From assembly GCA_023159155.1 (NCBI GenBank), contig JAJNNX010000010.1:434001-498000 (forward strand): a stretch of DNA of 64,000 nucleotides. The letters run 5' to 3'. Positions 13,117 to 24,348 of this stretch are shown here, piece after piece (the stretch's first letter is position 1; each line of letters starts with the position of its first letter). Both the position numbers and the translations under genes were made by a program. The DNA is from Ustulina deusta. Its lineage: Eukaryota > Ascomycota > Sordariomycetes > Xylariales > Xylariaceae. Under the pieces are notes generated by a model, which made no database searches, had not been told where the DNA came from, and worked only from the letters and a program-made list of their open reading frames with translations.

Positions 13117-13388
13117 AGTTATAATATAGTAGCTAGTAGCTAGTAATATAGCTATAATTTATAAACTATATAAACTATAATTTTTAATTTTTAAATTATA
13201 TAATTTATATTTATTTAATATTTAATAATTATTTAATAATTATTTATATTTTTTATTAATTTATTTATAAAAAACTTATAATATATTTTTATAAAATTAG
13301 CTTTTTTTTTTATATTTAAATTCTAATATAAAGTTTATTTTTAAAATAAAGCTTTACTTTTTATAATTATTTAATATATAATACTATA
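13117..13388. repeat. 272-bp insertion in the older 3' LTR
   Basis: The older left LTR reads without a break through GCTATACTAAATATA (near 9918). The older right LTR has the same words separated by about 272 bp, bounded by GCTATA on one side and ACTATA on the other. The insert is AT-rich, with several AGCTAGTAGC-like words. It may be a short MITE, but no terminal repeat can be proven. Confidence 0.4.
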
Positions 13389-13530
13389 CTAAATATAATA
13401 TATAATTAACTTAATAATATTATTTTAATAAAAACTATATTTAAACTAATAATTATTAAAAAAATAATTATTAAAAATAATAAAACTATTTAAATTATTA
13501 ATTATTTTAATATAATATAATAATTATTTA

Positions 13531-13569
<39 letters not shown>

Positions 13570-14024
13570 TTAAAAATAATTTTAGTTATTTATATATATA
13601 ATTAATTAATATTTATTAAAATTAATAAAAAGTGTTTTTATATTTAATATTTTAATAAAAATTTATAAAAAATTTAAATTAATAATTTTAAATAATAATT
13701 TATATATTAAACTTTTTAATATTTTATTATATATATATATATTTTTTTTAATTTAAATTTTTTTTTTATATTTATAAATTTTTTTTTTTTAATTAATATT
13801 TTAAAAATTTAAATTATATTATTTTTTAAAATTATAAAAATTATTTTAATATATTTTTTTAAAATATTAAAAATAAAATAGTGATAAAAATATAAAAATT
13901 ATATTTAAATTTTTTATTTAATTAAACATTTAAAAATTTAAATTATTAATTTATATAATTTATCTTTATTAAATTATTTAATAATAAAATAAAAATATTA
14001 TTAAAAAAATTTAAAATAAGCTTA

Positions 14025-14086
14025 ACGTAGGACACAAGCTAATTGCTAACACAAGTCAATTGCCAACTTTTTTGCACCTTTGTACG
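14025..14086 (+). repeat. Left terminal inverted repeat (62 bp)
   Basis: Begins ACGTAGGACACAAGC and ends GCACCTTTGTACG. It is the reverse complement of 15824-15885 with three transition mismatches. Confidence 0.88.
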
Positions 14087-15823
14087 TACAAGTCAAATAA
14101 TTTAACTATAATACAAAAAATCAATTAGATCTAATCAGAAATATTGTTGCTAGATATTTTTATAGCATTTTAATAAGTGTACAAGTTATGCCTGGGCTTA
14201 CTGTATGTTTTATATTATTATACGCGCGATACACCCCTTTTTATATAACAATTACTTTGCTACACTTCTTTTATTATTTGCTTTTTAATAGCTTGTTCGG
14301 TTTTAAAATCTTGTTTTTTTTATATAGTAAATAACTTTCTATTTTATATATGTTTTTTTTTTGTACAGCAGCGTTAATTAAATATTTTATTTGCTATATA
14401 AAGTTTAGCAACCTTCCTTTCTAACAATACAACCTTATATATAAGCAATATTATATTTTTTATAATATAATTAATAATATTTAAAATAATACTTAGTAAA
14501 CTATTTTAATATTATATAATTTTATTTTTAATATATTTAGTTTATAATTATATATTAGTTATATTATATAAAGTTTTTAATTACTAAAAAATCAAAAGTT
14601 TGTTAGATAATCTAAAAAATATTTTAATTAATAATTAGACTTCGAGCTAAAAAAATATATATTTTAGATTATATAGTACTAATCTAGTATTTCTAAAACT
14701 TTTTTAAATATTAGATTTTATTATAAAAACTTTATATATTTTATAAAATATAATAAAAAAATCTTTTTTAGTAATATAAATAATATATATCTATATTAAA
14801 TTATTAATTTTTTTTATATATAAATGTTTTAATAAACTAAAACAACTAATATTAAAAAATTAAAATTAGTATAATAAATAAATAAATATATAAAAAGTAA
14901 TAATATTATAGTTTTTATAATATAGTTCAAAATTAATTAAATAATAGCTTTTATAGCTATTAAAAATTAATAAATAATAAATACTCTTTATATAACTAAT
15001 TATATATAAATTAAAATAATTAATCTAATCTAGACTTTGTTGATTTATTATTTAGCTATTTTTTATAACTGCAATTTTTTAGTTATATAGTAGTTAGCTG
15101 TTGGTATACCAGGACAAAAAGTAGGTTTTGTTTGCTAAAATAATATATAGCAGAACTATATAGCTATATAAACTAATACCTTAAATAATAGTTAACTATT
15201 TATAATTACTTAGCTAAATAGCCTTTAGTTGTTTGTGCTAGTTAGATGTTGTTATAACTATTTCGGACAAGATTTGGCTTATTATAAAACCTGTTTTATT
15301 AAAGTTATAAATATCTTTTTTTAAAATATTATATTTAATTATTATATTTTATATAAGCTTAAACTATTTATTATATATAATAAGATTTTTATAAAAAACT
15401 TGCTAGTAATTAATTTTTTAATTAAAACACGTTTTAAATATAAAATATTATTATATAAAGTTTAAAGCCTAATTAACGCTAATTTTGGACGTGTTATATT
15501 TATGTAATAGTTAATTAGCTATATTTTTAATACTACTTATCTAAAGCAAAAAAAATCGCAAAACTAAATCTATAATATATTATATAATAGTATTTTTTTT
15601 AAGTTCGGTTAATTTTTAATATTATATAATAAATATTTGTTAGGTTTGTTTACTAGCGCGCTAATTGCAAAAAGTTATATAAAAAACATTATAGATTTGT
15701 GCTATATAATTAACAGTTAATTTTTTGTTATAATTAAGAGCTTTTAATATAAGCTGCAAGTCTGCTTTGTTTTAAAAAAGTGCTATTATTATTGGTTATA
15801 AAAATAGTAATTTAAAAAAAGAG

Positions 15824-15885
15824 CGTACAAAAGTGCAAAAAAGTTGGCAATTGACTTGTATTAGCAATTAGCTTGTGTCCTACAT
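15824..15885 (-). repeat. Right terminal inverted repeat (62 bp)
   Basis: Reads outward as ATGTAGGACACAAGC on the minus strand. The change of the outermost C to T is RIP-like. Confidence 0.88.
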
Positions 15886-15943
15886 TATAAAATATATATA
15901 TATATATTTTATAAGTTTAAATTTTATATAAACTTAATAATAA

Positions 15944-15944
15944 T

Positions 15945-16011
<67 letters not shown>

Positions 16012-16014
16012 TTT
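15944..16014. repeat. (TTTA)n microsatellite
   Basis: About 18 uninterrupted tetranucleotide units followed by a T run to 16024, just outside the DNA transposon. Confidence 0.95.
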
Positions 16015-16024
16015 TTTTTTTTTT

Positions 16025-19000
16025 ATAATTTATACTATCCCTGTTCAACTATATATATTTATATACATGCTTTTCCTATACTCTGCGCTACTTCTATTTA
16101 ACTTTGTTTACTTTTATATAGCACTTTTTCTTTTTTTTACTACTATAACAAAATGTTGCACGTACGTATCAACTTTAATTTATAAAAAAAATAAATAATT
16201 AAAAAATACTAGAACTATACCTAAATTTAATTAATATTAGATATTTTTACTTATTATTATATTATATTTATTAAACAAACTACTTTATATTTATATTTTA
16301 AAAAATAAAAGATCCTAAAAAATAAAACCTATATTTAGTATATACTTAACTTTAATAAATAACTATTAACTTTATATTATAAATATAGGTTATTTAATTA
16401 ATAGTTATATTAATATTTAATATATAATAGTTTTTCGATTTTTTTATATAGTATTTTAATAATTTATAAATAATTAAAGATTTATTGCTAATATTTGATT
16501 AAAGTTATATAAACATATTAATAAAAGCTATAAATATTTTTTACTATTAAAAAAAACATATAAAGTTTAACTTGTTGGTTTAGACTTTAGAATTTTATTA
16601 TATATTTATATTAGTATTATTATATTTTACTCTATAATATAATGTATAAAATTTATTAAAAATTTTATAAAAACATAATTTAAAAATATTTATAAAAAAT
16701 ATATTAGCATTATAAAAGTTAGACTTGCTTTAGACCAAACTATATTTTATTAATAAATATATATTTTTGATTTATTACATAGTTTTATATTAACTTTTTA
16801 GTTATTATAGTATATTTAGTTTTTATTTAGTATATAAAAATAATTAAAAGCTATAAATATTTTTTATTTATTATTTGATCCGATTGAAGTAGCAAAACTT
16901 TAATAATAACAATAATATATTTTTTATTATTTAAAGCATTCTAATTTAACTATTATTTTTAATACTCTTTATTAAAAAAAGCTTCTATTTTATAGTCCAA
17001 AGAACTACAAGCAAATATTTTATAGTTTAAAAAACTACAAACAAATATATTTTTTAGTAATATTACATAATCTATTATTTATAGTAATAATAATAAAAAT
17101 ATATTAAATAAGTCTTTATAATAAAATAGTTATTAGTTATTAAGTAAGAATATACTAAACTAATAGATTAAAAACTAATAAAATAAGCTATAAAAAAGCT
17201 AGACCTTGTTCTAGCAAATATATATTTATATTAGTTTATATAAGCATAATTATAAACATATTAATATTTATTAGAAATCTTTTAATATATTTAAGCATTA
17301 AAAGTTTTAGAGCTCCAAATTTAAAAAAGATCGCATTGCTTTATTATATATTTTTATGCTTTTTATTTAATATAAATATTTTAAATTTATATATTTCTAG
17401 AATAGTTATTATATATAAAATTAATATACTAAGCTATATATTATTTCTAGTATTCTTTATAAACTTTATATTATATCTAATCTAGCAAAAAGCTTTATTA
17501 ATTGCTATATATTTTTAAATAAAAAACAATAAGCTAAATTAATAAAGCTTATAAATACTAATAGTATTAATTTAAATGCCTATTTATTAAAAGTTATAAT
17601 ATAGATTTATAATTATTTAACTATTTTTTATTTAGATTGCTTATTATTAATTATGCTATTTATAAAATAAATACTATATATTTATAAGTATTAATAATTA
17701 TAGTCTGATTTAAAGCAATATATTTTATATAAAAAAATACTAAAAATTGCAAAACTAAAAAAGCTTATAAAAAGTTAGAACAAACTTAAATAAAAGCTTT
17801 AAGCTAGTAGAATTGATTTATTAAACTTATTTAACCTTAATATAAATAATAAAGTTAATAATCAGCCTTAAGCTTAAAAATATATATTCTAATTAAAACT
17901 ATTTATATATTTTATAATTTAATATAAAAATTATAATAATAATAAAAAACTTAGTAATAAAATACTTAAAATAAACTTTATTTTTATAAACTAGATTAAG
18001 TTTTACTAATACTAGTTATAAAGCTTTATTTGGTTATATTTTATGTTTTAAAAAGTAGGCTAAAATGTTTATATATTTTTTTGCTTATAATTAATAGTAT
18101 TAAACTAAATAAATAGTTACTAAAAATGAGTTTGTTTTTAATTAGTTTATTTAAAAATATTTATAGTTTTATTATATTAAGCGTTACTAGTTCTAGCTTA
18201 GTTTTAGTTAGTTTTTTTTTAATTTAGCTTAAAGAATAACTAGTAATAGCTAACTTTTATTTAATTAAAGTTAATCTATTTTTAATTTTAGGTTTTTTTT
18301 TAGTTCTTAAGCTTATTAAAAATAATAATAACTTAAAAAAAGCTTTAATTTAATATTTTTTGCTTTTTTTAGCTTTTATAAAAAACTAATTAAAAAAAGC
18401 TTATTAAAAATAATAAAAATTAACTATAAACTTATTTTTTATAATATTATTACTTATAGTTTTAATATTTATAAACTAAATAAATTATAAAAGATTTATA
18501 TTAAATTTAATAATAAAGTTTTTATTATTTGTTATAACAAATATAACTAATCTATAAAATTAATTAGTTATATATATGTTTAAAATTGCCTAGTTTAATT
18601 TTAAGTATTAAATAAATTTTTTATAGTTATTAAAAACTTAGTTAATTAAAATACTACGAGCTAATAGTACTTTTATTTATTTGATCTTTTTAATAATTTT
18701 ATATATAAAAATACTAATTAAATTAATTATTTTAAATCTAATAAATATATTAATTATAATATTATTAATTACTTTTTGTTTTATTTTGTTTATTAATATA
18801 ATACTTTACTATTAGTTCGATTATATAAATATAAAAGTATAATTTATTTATTTAAATATAATCGGTTAAAATATAGCTCTAAGTATAGTTAGAACAAGTA
18901 TTAGAATAAAATATATAAGTTGGATTAAAGCTTTTTTAGTTATAGGTTAGATTAGTAAACTATTAGTAAAATTAATAATAATAGCTAGAATAAAATATAT

Positions 19001-19230
19001 ATTTTGTAATAAAACTTTATAATTAAAGCAAGCTTTAATAAATAGCGCTATATAAATAAGCGCTTAATAGTTAATAATATAAACTATTATAAAATTAATA
19101 AAAACAAATATATATTTTTTAAATAAAATAAAGTTTAAATCAAAATATATAAGTTTAATTAAGTTTAAATTAATTTATTATTAAATATTATAAATAAAAT
19201 CTGTGCTTGTATTATATATTTATATTAAAA
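16025..19230. other. AT-rich stretch without resolvable elements
   Basis: No direct or inverted repeat pair, RNA gene or plausible coding frame was seen. A patch of slightly higher GC at 16030-16175 keeps words such as TGTTGCACGTACGTATC. The rest is probably transposon debris too decayed to classify. Confidence 0.6.
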
Positions 19231-19906
19231 TATACTAAAGCGGTTTAAACCTTTGGCTCCTTGATATATTGGGGTATACCTAGTGAGCAAAAAATCGGTT
19301 TTGAACAGTTACCCCTTTCGGACGCCGTATACAAGCATAGCACTGCGTCTAGGGATGGTGGCAGGAATTCGTCTGTGGCATAGCTACTCTGTCTCCCTCG
19401 CTTGCGGGGGTGGCATTGCGATACAGCAAGACGTACTAGTAGGTGTGCATGTCTTACGGCATGCCATGGTGATCTGGCCAGCCCTACCGCGTCGCGTCGC
19501 GTGCTGCGGCGCAATCGAGCCGCTGAGGACTATATGACTCACTAAAAATAGCACTTTCATGTCCATTCGAATTCAACTTGCACACATCATGTACGACGTG
19601 TCTCTTTCACCCATGGCAGCCAACCGTCAACAGCCAGGTTTGCCGGCATGGGAGGCGCGGCTTCTCTTTGTTCACGGGCTTCAGGCCAAGCGCCGTGACG
19701 TGGTCGTTCATTTGCAAGGCAAGAGGCAAAAAGTGCAAACGCGATGAAACAGGACAAAATGTCACCCGAGCCAGCCAGCCGCCCTCATCAACCAGCCCTA
19801 CGCGATCCGGCCTTATATATATGCTCACCGCCTCCGCGCACTCTCAGCAGATGTGTCTTCTGCCTTCCATCTTCCACGGCAGCTGAACCTACCCCGGACC
19901 TTCAAG
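19231..19906. other. Isochore edge and upstream region
   Basis: Base composition jumps from AT-rich to normal within a few tens of bases. Many short frames are open on both strands but none looks coding; the stretch 19490-19510 has a CGCGTCGCGTCGCGTGC run. The last 100 bases hold the probable promoter of the gene at 19907. Confidence 0.6.
19814..19821 (+). promoter_or_regulatory. TATA-like box
   Basis: TATATATA lies about 90 bp upstream of the ATG at 19907, a fitting distance for a short leader. It also argues against using the earlier in-frame start at 19853. Confidence 0.4.
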
Positions 19907-20791
19907 ATGCAGGCCCTCGATAAAAGTTGCGATATCAGATGCGACGTCAAGGGGGTCCGCCTCCATCATCCGCGAGTTGTCTACTCGACTGATCCCATGG
20001 CATGCCCGACATTTCTTCATATGCACAATGACAAAGGATATTGCATGCCCGATACCATTTCAACAGGCTCGCTCATCATCAAGCACCGAGCGCCCACCAC
20101 CAATAATTGGGAGTACTTTTATCTAACATCAGACCTGAGGCCCCCGCAAGGCCATGGGACCGATGACACACAGAAATATCGTCCGATGCGCCTCGGTCGA
20201 TGTGTGCCTATCGGAATGAAAGTCAAATATCCTGCCGCTTTTAAATCCAGAGAGTTTCAGGAGGTCGTCGAGCTGGTTCACGTTCATAAGCAAAAAAATG
20301 AGTCTCAAGAGGCCTTCAATGAGCGGATGTCGATGGCAAGTTTCAACCAACGACCCCCGGTCTCGCTTCAAGACCTATCTTCTCAGGTAACAAGCATTGA
20401 AGAAATCCAGACGGCTTACAAGAAATGGGCTGCTTCCAAGCAACAAGGGAGAATACCTTCCATTGCCATCGAGCGATACCAACAGACGCTCTATATGCCG
20501 ATGAGCTATGCTTCCAATGGCGAGGATGAATATTACCATCTGCAAATACCAATAGGGGATTCTGGTTCGGGAGGTGTCATGTTGGCAGGGTCGGATAACG
20601 GAAGCCTGGTTCATGAATGGGGGCAGGAAACGGGTACCGCGGGCAAACCTACTGGTAAAATACTTGGAATCGTCGAGTCTCTATCGACATGGAGCATGGT
20701 CGATTACGCAGTCGTCCAACCCATGTTTTTTGTCGTTGAAGATCTTCGCAATCGCCTCTACGTCTTGTTCCGCCCTGAGGCGCGGCACTAG
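19907..20791 (+). CDS. Hypothetical protein with a GDSGSG motif
   Basis: One uninterrupted frame of 294 residues. I prefer the ATG at 19907 (context TTCAAGATGC) to the in-frame one at 19853, because a TATA-like sequence sits at 19814. Family not recognised. The C-terminal third contains GDSGSGG (residues 217-223), then about 28 residues later GKILGIVESL. A GDSGS motif followed by a G-x-[IV]-x-GI strand is how trypsin-like serine proteases look around the nucleophilic Ser. I could not assign the matching His and Asp, so a catalytic role is only a suggestion. The N-terminal half has several Cys and His (for example HMHNDKGYC). No signal peptide or membrane segment. It is the first gene beyond the RIP isochore, so partial decay or loss of an upstream exon is possible. 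Confidence 0.55.
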   Translation: MQALDKSCDIRCDVKGVRLHHPRVVYSTDPMACPTFLHMHNDKGYCMPDTISTGSLIIKHRAPTTNNWEYFYLTSDLRPPQGHGTDDTQKYRPMRLGRCVPIGMKVKYPAAFKSREFQEVVELVHVHKQKNESQEAFNERMSMASFNQRPPVSLQDLSSQVTSIEEIQTAYKKWAASKQQGRIPSIAIERYQQTLYMPMSYASNGEDEYYHLQIPIGDSGSGGVMLAGSDNGSLVHEWGQETGTAGKPTGKILGIVESLSTWSMVDYAVVQPMFFVVEDLRNRLYVLFRPEARH

Positions 20792-22356
20792 ATGGGCCTC
20801 GTAGAAGAGAGGGGGAAGCTGCCCCAAATGTGTTAGGCAGTGAGAATCTAGTAAGGAGGGCGCAAAGGATAAACTTTCAGGATCTTTTGGGAAAGGGTAT
20901 GAGACATGTCGACAACAGCATATGGTGTGAAATTAGTCACTCCATTTACAGTAATAGTAATGCGGATTCATATTTTTACATAACTCCTGAACAAATCACA
21001 ATAGTAGTAAGATGGAACGAGTGCCTTCAAGCAAGCGTCCTAGTTCTCTTCGGTAAGTTTCGACCGCGGCTCCTTCATTGCCATTATATGGGCATATTCC
21101 CCGTTCTACGCCGGCCTAGTGTCCGGTCTTGCCCATGGTGAGGCCCTCTTTCTGGCGCCTGGCCGCAGCCTGCTTAAGTGCTTCTGGAGTTGGTCTCACG
21201 CGAGCGCATGTTGCCGAAGGCAAAGGCAAAAGAACACATGGGAAATTTACGCAAGCTCAGACGCCTCCGAGGTCGCAGGCCGCTTACTCGACGCCCCCGG
21301 CGAAGATTTCAATACACCAGGACAACGATAACGAGCGGTCAACTTGCGGCACTCAAGCTTGCAGGGGTACTACAGAGCCACTGACAAGGACGGTATTTAG
21401 GCAGTAATCGGTCTGCAATATTTCGCCTGCGGCTGGGGACCACGGTGATGCACAATACACGGCAAGACCTGTGTCCAAAGAGAACGAAGACCGATGACGA
21501 CCTAACCAGCCTGAGTTGCCAACACAACAGGCTTTCCCCAAGTTACAGACGGCTCTGGTATACTGCTATTCTTTATCATGGCGTTTCTGCGTCAAATCAA
21601 ATCTTCGGTGTGGTGGATTGTTGCAGCCTCCCTGGCTTGTGAACCGTATAGCACAAGGGTAATGCTGACTCATCTGACCTGGCAAACCATTAAGCTCTCA
21701 TCCAACGCTGGTCAGCGGCCGGGATCATTCTCACGTAACTGTCCTCGAGGCGTTATCATTGGACACGAGGAATGCAAAGCGCAGAGTCAATCAGAACCTC
21801 CTTTTCTTAGCGGCTCACCTGATATTTTGTCCTACACTCCAACACTACACAGTGGGATAAACACACAAACTTTAAGTACGACTGGGTTGACAAGTGGTCG
21901 CCCTATCTTCCAGAAGCTTGTTGTTCGCCCATCTATGACCAATGACTGGAAGCCAGCCGGCCAATGCGGTTTTTAGAAGAGAGAAGCCTCGTTCAGCTGG
22001 AGAGAGCGGAAAGAAGAAAGAAACGATGCCAGGGGGGTAGGTCGAATACGATGCGAAGGTGGGGAAACAGAAGCCAAAAAGAACTGCCTATGCATCGATG
22101 AGGCTAGAACATACCGACATCAGCATGTACTATGTAAGTATATAACACGACTCGTATACCCTCTGCCAATGGAATTCACTGGCACGGGAGGACCCGACAC
22201 TGCGATGCACCATCGCATGTACGCATCCTTCCCCCGTCGCAGTACCACCCAACAACCGGACCTATTAACAGCCAAAACCGCAGGGCAGCTAATCTAGGTA
22301 CTATTGCATCCGCCCTGACATCATCTAATATACACACATTGCAAACAGGAAAAAGC
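20792..22356. other. Intergenic region
   Basis: About 1.6 kb of normal composition. Open frames (for example 21578-21976) lack domain signatures, codon regularity or splice context, so I call none. The last 200 bases are the promoter region of the regulator gene at 22357. Confidence 0.55.
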
Positions 22357-24348
22357 ATGCCAATCGCGCCCGGAACATACTGGGACCTACTAGACCGCAA
22401 CACACCCCCCGTAAAACGCCGCGCCACGCACGCAAAGGCGCGCACAGGCTGTCTCACATGCAAGCGACGAAGGGTGAAATGCGACGAGGCCAAGCCGACG
22501 TGCGCGCGCTGTGCCAAGTCGGGACACGGGTGCGCGGGCTACGAGGCGAGCAGCGGCACGGTGCGGAAAGGAGCCGCGGCCGCGGATGGGATGCGCGATG
22601 CCACCACGCCAGGCGGCCGCCGCTCAAAGCACCCTGACAATGGCACGCCGGCGCCGGCGCGCGCGCTTCTCCGGCCGAAGCCGCGCGCGATAGTAGTCCC
22701 CGGCGCAGACGGGCGCAGAGTCGACCTCGTGCGCACGTCCCTGACGCCGGCGTACCTGGACGTCGGCGACGCGCTGTACTTCGAGCGCTTCAAGTGCCAG
22801 ATGCTCGCGGACCTGGGCGCGTGGTGCGGCGCCGAGTACTGGCGGCACAAGGTCCTGCGGGAGGTCCTGCTCGACAAGACGGTGCAGCACGCGGCGCTCG
22901 CGGCCGCCGCCATGATCATGGACATCGAGCAGCAGCACGCATACGCCCGGGCGGCGCAGCGGCCGTCTTCTAGCCAGAGACCTCCGTCCCTATCGCAGGT
23001 GATGGCGGAAGAGAGCCCGAGCCCAATGACGGTAGAAGGGACAGCAGAAGCAGCAGGGGAACAAACAATAACAACAACACCGATGCTCGAAGAAGAAGAA
23101 GAAGAAGAAGAAGAAGACGAAGAAGAAGAGGCAGAAGAAGAACCCCCACTACCAGTAGTCCCTCTCTCCAACACCAGCGCGCACGGGAAGGCCGCATTGC
23201 GCCACTACACGACGTCGATCGGGCTCAGCCGGCAGACGCTGGCGGCGGAGGGCATGACGACGTCGACGGCGCGGCCGAGCCTGACGGCGGCCTTCTTCTA
23301 CGCCGTCTTCGAGCTCGTGCAGGGCAACGTGGGCGAGGCGGACCGGCTGCTCCGCACGGGCGTCTCGCTGCTCGACCACGCGCTCTCGCGGCGCCGGCCC
23401 GACGGCGCCCCCGCCGTCGTCGCCGACCCCGAGCTGCGCGAGATCCAGCTCGCCTTCGACCGCATGCGCGTGACGTGGGGTCTCTGTCCGTACTTCGGCA
23501 GCGGCCGCCCCGCGCCCACCACTCCCGCTCCCGCGGGCGGCGGCGCGCGCCACTTCGAGCTCCCGTCGCCCGACGCCCCGCTGCGCACGAAGCAGATGTT
23601 CTGGAACGCCTTCGCGGCCGACTTTGGGCAGTTCATGGTGCGCGTGCAGGCACGCGGCCTGACGACGACAGACCTATCATTATCATTATCCGCGGGCGAA
23701 GAAGAAGAAGAAGAAGAAGAAGAAGAATCGCGGCCCGCGCTCCGCGCCCTCCTGGCCCAGCGCACGACGTACTTGATGCAGCTGCGCAGCTGGCTGCCCA
23801 TGCTCTCGCATCTGAGCGCGCAGGACCCGGGGTCGGCCGTGCTGGGCACGACGAGGGCGTACGCGCAGACGGCCATCGTGTTCCTGAACTGCTTCCTGGA
23901 CCGGTCGGAGCTGGCGTACGACGCGTACGCCCCCGTCTTCGCCGACATCGTGGCCGCGTACCAACGGTTGCGCGGGCATCATCATCATCACCATCATCAC
24001 CTCCGCTTCTCGCTCGACGTCGATCTGTTCCACATCATCACCTTCACCGTGAGCAAGTGCCGGGACCGCGCGACGCGGGCCCGCGCCCTGCGCGTCTTCG
24101 GCCGCATGACGCGGCGCCAGGCCCTGTGGACCAACTCGGCCATGCTCGCGGCGCTCCGGGCCCTCGCCGATCTCGAGGACGAGGGCCGCGACGCCCGTGG
24201 TTTCGTGCCGCCCGAGGCGCGGTACAGCTACGTGAGCTCGGAATGGGATTTCCAGAAACGCCGGATGGTGGCCGTCTTCGTGCCCGTGTTGTCTGCGCCG
24301 ACGCCGTCGGGCGACGTGTTTGCTGTCCGCGTGCCCATCGACTTTTAA
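22357..24348 (+). CDS. Zn2Cys6 fungal transcription factor
   Basis: Predicted nuclear regulator of 663 residues in one exon. The first ATG in frame is at 22357; the frame is open upstream but has no earlier ATG. Residues 32-59 form a Zn(II)2Cys6 binuclear cluster with spacing C-x2-C-x6-C-x6-C-x2-C-x6-C (C32, C35, C42, C49, C52, C59) and the basic run KRRRVK typical of DNA-binding Gal4-type domains. The C-terminal part looks like the regulatory region of this class, but I cannot name its subfamily. Low-complexity inserts stand out: two poly-Glu runs encoded by GAA/GAG repeats and an eight-His run. The gene is strikingly GC-rich, especially at third positions, compared with its neighbours, and lies only 3 kb from the AT isochore. 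It converges on the ABC transporter gene; whether it controls that gene is unknown. Confidence 0.9.
   Translation: MPIAPGTYWDLLDRNTPPVKRRATHAKARTGCLTCKRRRVKCDEAKPTCARCAKSGHGCAGYEASSGTVRKGAAAADGMRDATTPGGRRSKHPDNGTPAPARALLRPKPRAIVVPGADGRRVDLVRTSLTPAYLDVGDALYFERFKCQMLADLGAWCGAEYWRHKVLREVLLDKTVQHAALAAAAMIMDIEQQHAYARAAQRPSSSQRPPSLSQVMAEESPSPMTVEGTAEAAGEQTITTTPMLEEEEEEEEEDEEEEAEEEPPLPVVPLSNTSAHGKAALRHYTTSIGLSRQTLAAEGMTTSTARPSLTAAFFYAVFELVQGNVGEADRLLRTGVSLLDHALSRRRPDGAPAVVADPELREIQLAFDRMRVTWGLCPYFGSGRPAPTTPAPAGGGARHFELPSPDAPLRTKQMFWNAFAADFGQFMVRVQARGLTTTDLSLSLSAGEEEEEEEEEESRPALRALLAQRTTYLMQLRSWLPMLSHLSAQDPGSAVLGTTRAYAQTAIVFLNCFLDRSELAYDAYAPVFADIVAAYQRLRGHHHHHHHHLRFSLDVDLFHIITFTVSKCRDRATRARALRVFGRMTRRQALWTNSAMLAALRALADLEDEGRDARGFVPPEARYSYVSSEWDFQKRRMVAVFVPVLSAPTPSGDVFAVRVPIDF
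23089..23142 (+). repeat. (GAA)n microsatellite in coding sequence
   Basis: Encodes the first acidic run, nine Glu followed by DEEEEAEEE. Length is likely to vary between strains. Confidence 0.9.
23698..23728 (+). repeat. Second (GAA)n run in coding sequence
   Basis: Encodes ten consecutive Glu residues in the middle region of the regulator. Confidence 0.9.
23977..24000 (+). repeat. (CAT/CAC)n run in coding sequence
   Basis: Encodes eight consecutive His residues near residues 541-548 of the regulator. Confidence 0.9.

Larger units (their letters stand above)
9660..13430. mobile_element. Older LTR element interrupted by a younger copy of its own family
   Basis: A degenerate LTR ends at 9963; its last 120 bp match the end of the LTR at 12649-12940 once C-to-T and G-to-A changes are allowed (CTATTCCAACA became TTGTTTTAATA). 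Interior sequence at 10440-10939 matches the younger element's interior at 12030-12648. The 3' LTR begins at 10940, breaks off at 10980 where the younger element is inserted, resumes at 12941 and ends at 13430 (again TTTTAATA). The start near 9660 is estimated from LTR length only. About 35-40 bp of the older LTR is missing at the insertion point, and the 3' LTR also carries a 272-bp insertion. Confidence 0.7.
14025..15885. mobile_element. Tc1/mariner-type (Fot1/pogo-like) DNA transposon relic
   Basis: Terminal inverted repeats of 62 bp at 14025-14086 and 15824-15885 match at 59 positions; all three mismatches are C/T-type. The element is flanked by TA on both sides (14023-14024 and 15886-15887), the duplication typical of the Tc1/mariner superfamily. 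The total length of 1861 bp fits fungal Fot1/pogo elements, which encode a single DDE transposase. The interior is decayed by RIP-type mutation and no transposase frame is readable. The good match of the inverted repeats against the ruined interior suggests that short repeats escaped mutation. Confidence 0.85.
1..19230. other. RIP-type AT-rich isochore
   Basis: The sequence is overwhelmingly A+T, with many stretches of hundreds of bases holding almost no G or C (for example 1070-1358, 8670-9830, 13400-14000). No open frame here resembles a gene; the few open ones are low-complexity K/N/I/F/Y peptides. Wherever two copies of a repeat can be aligned, the differences are nearly all C/T or G/A transitions, which is the signature of repeat-induced point mutation in ascomycetes. 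Islands of normal composition survive only at LTR ends. The edge to normal DNA is sharp, near 19230. Whether this is a subtelomeric, pericentromeric or interstitial isochore cannot be told; no telomere repeat is present. Confidence 0.93.

Noticed and set aside
22539..24033. Several long open frames antisense to or out of frame with the Zn2Cys6 gene (up to about 300 codons)
   Set aside because: They arise from the high GC and the GAA/CAT repeats of the real gene; they encode low-complexity Arg/Ala/Ser runs and show no domain.
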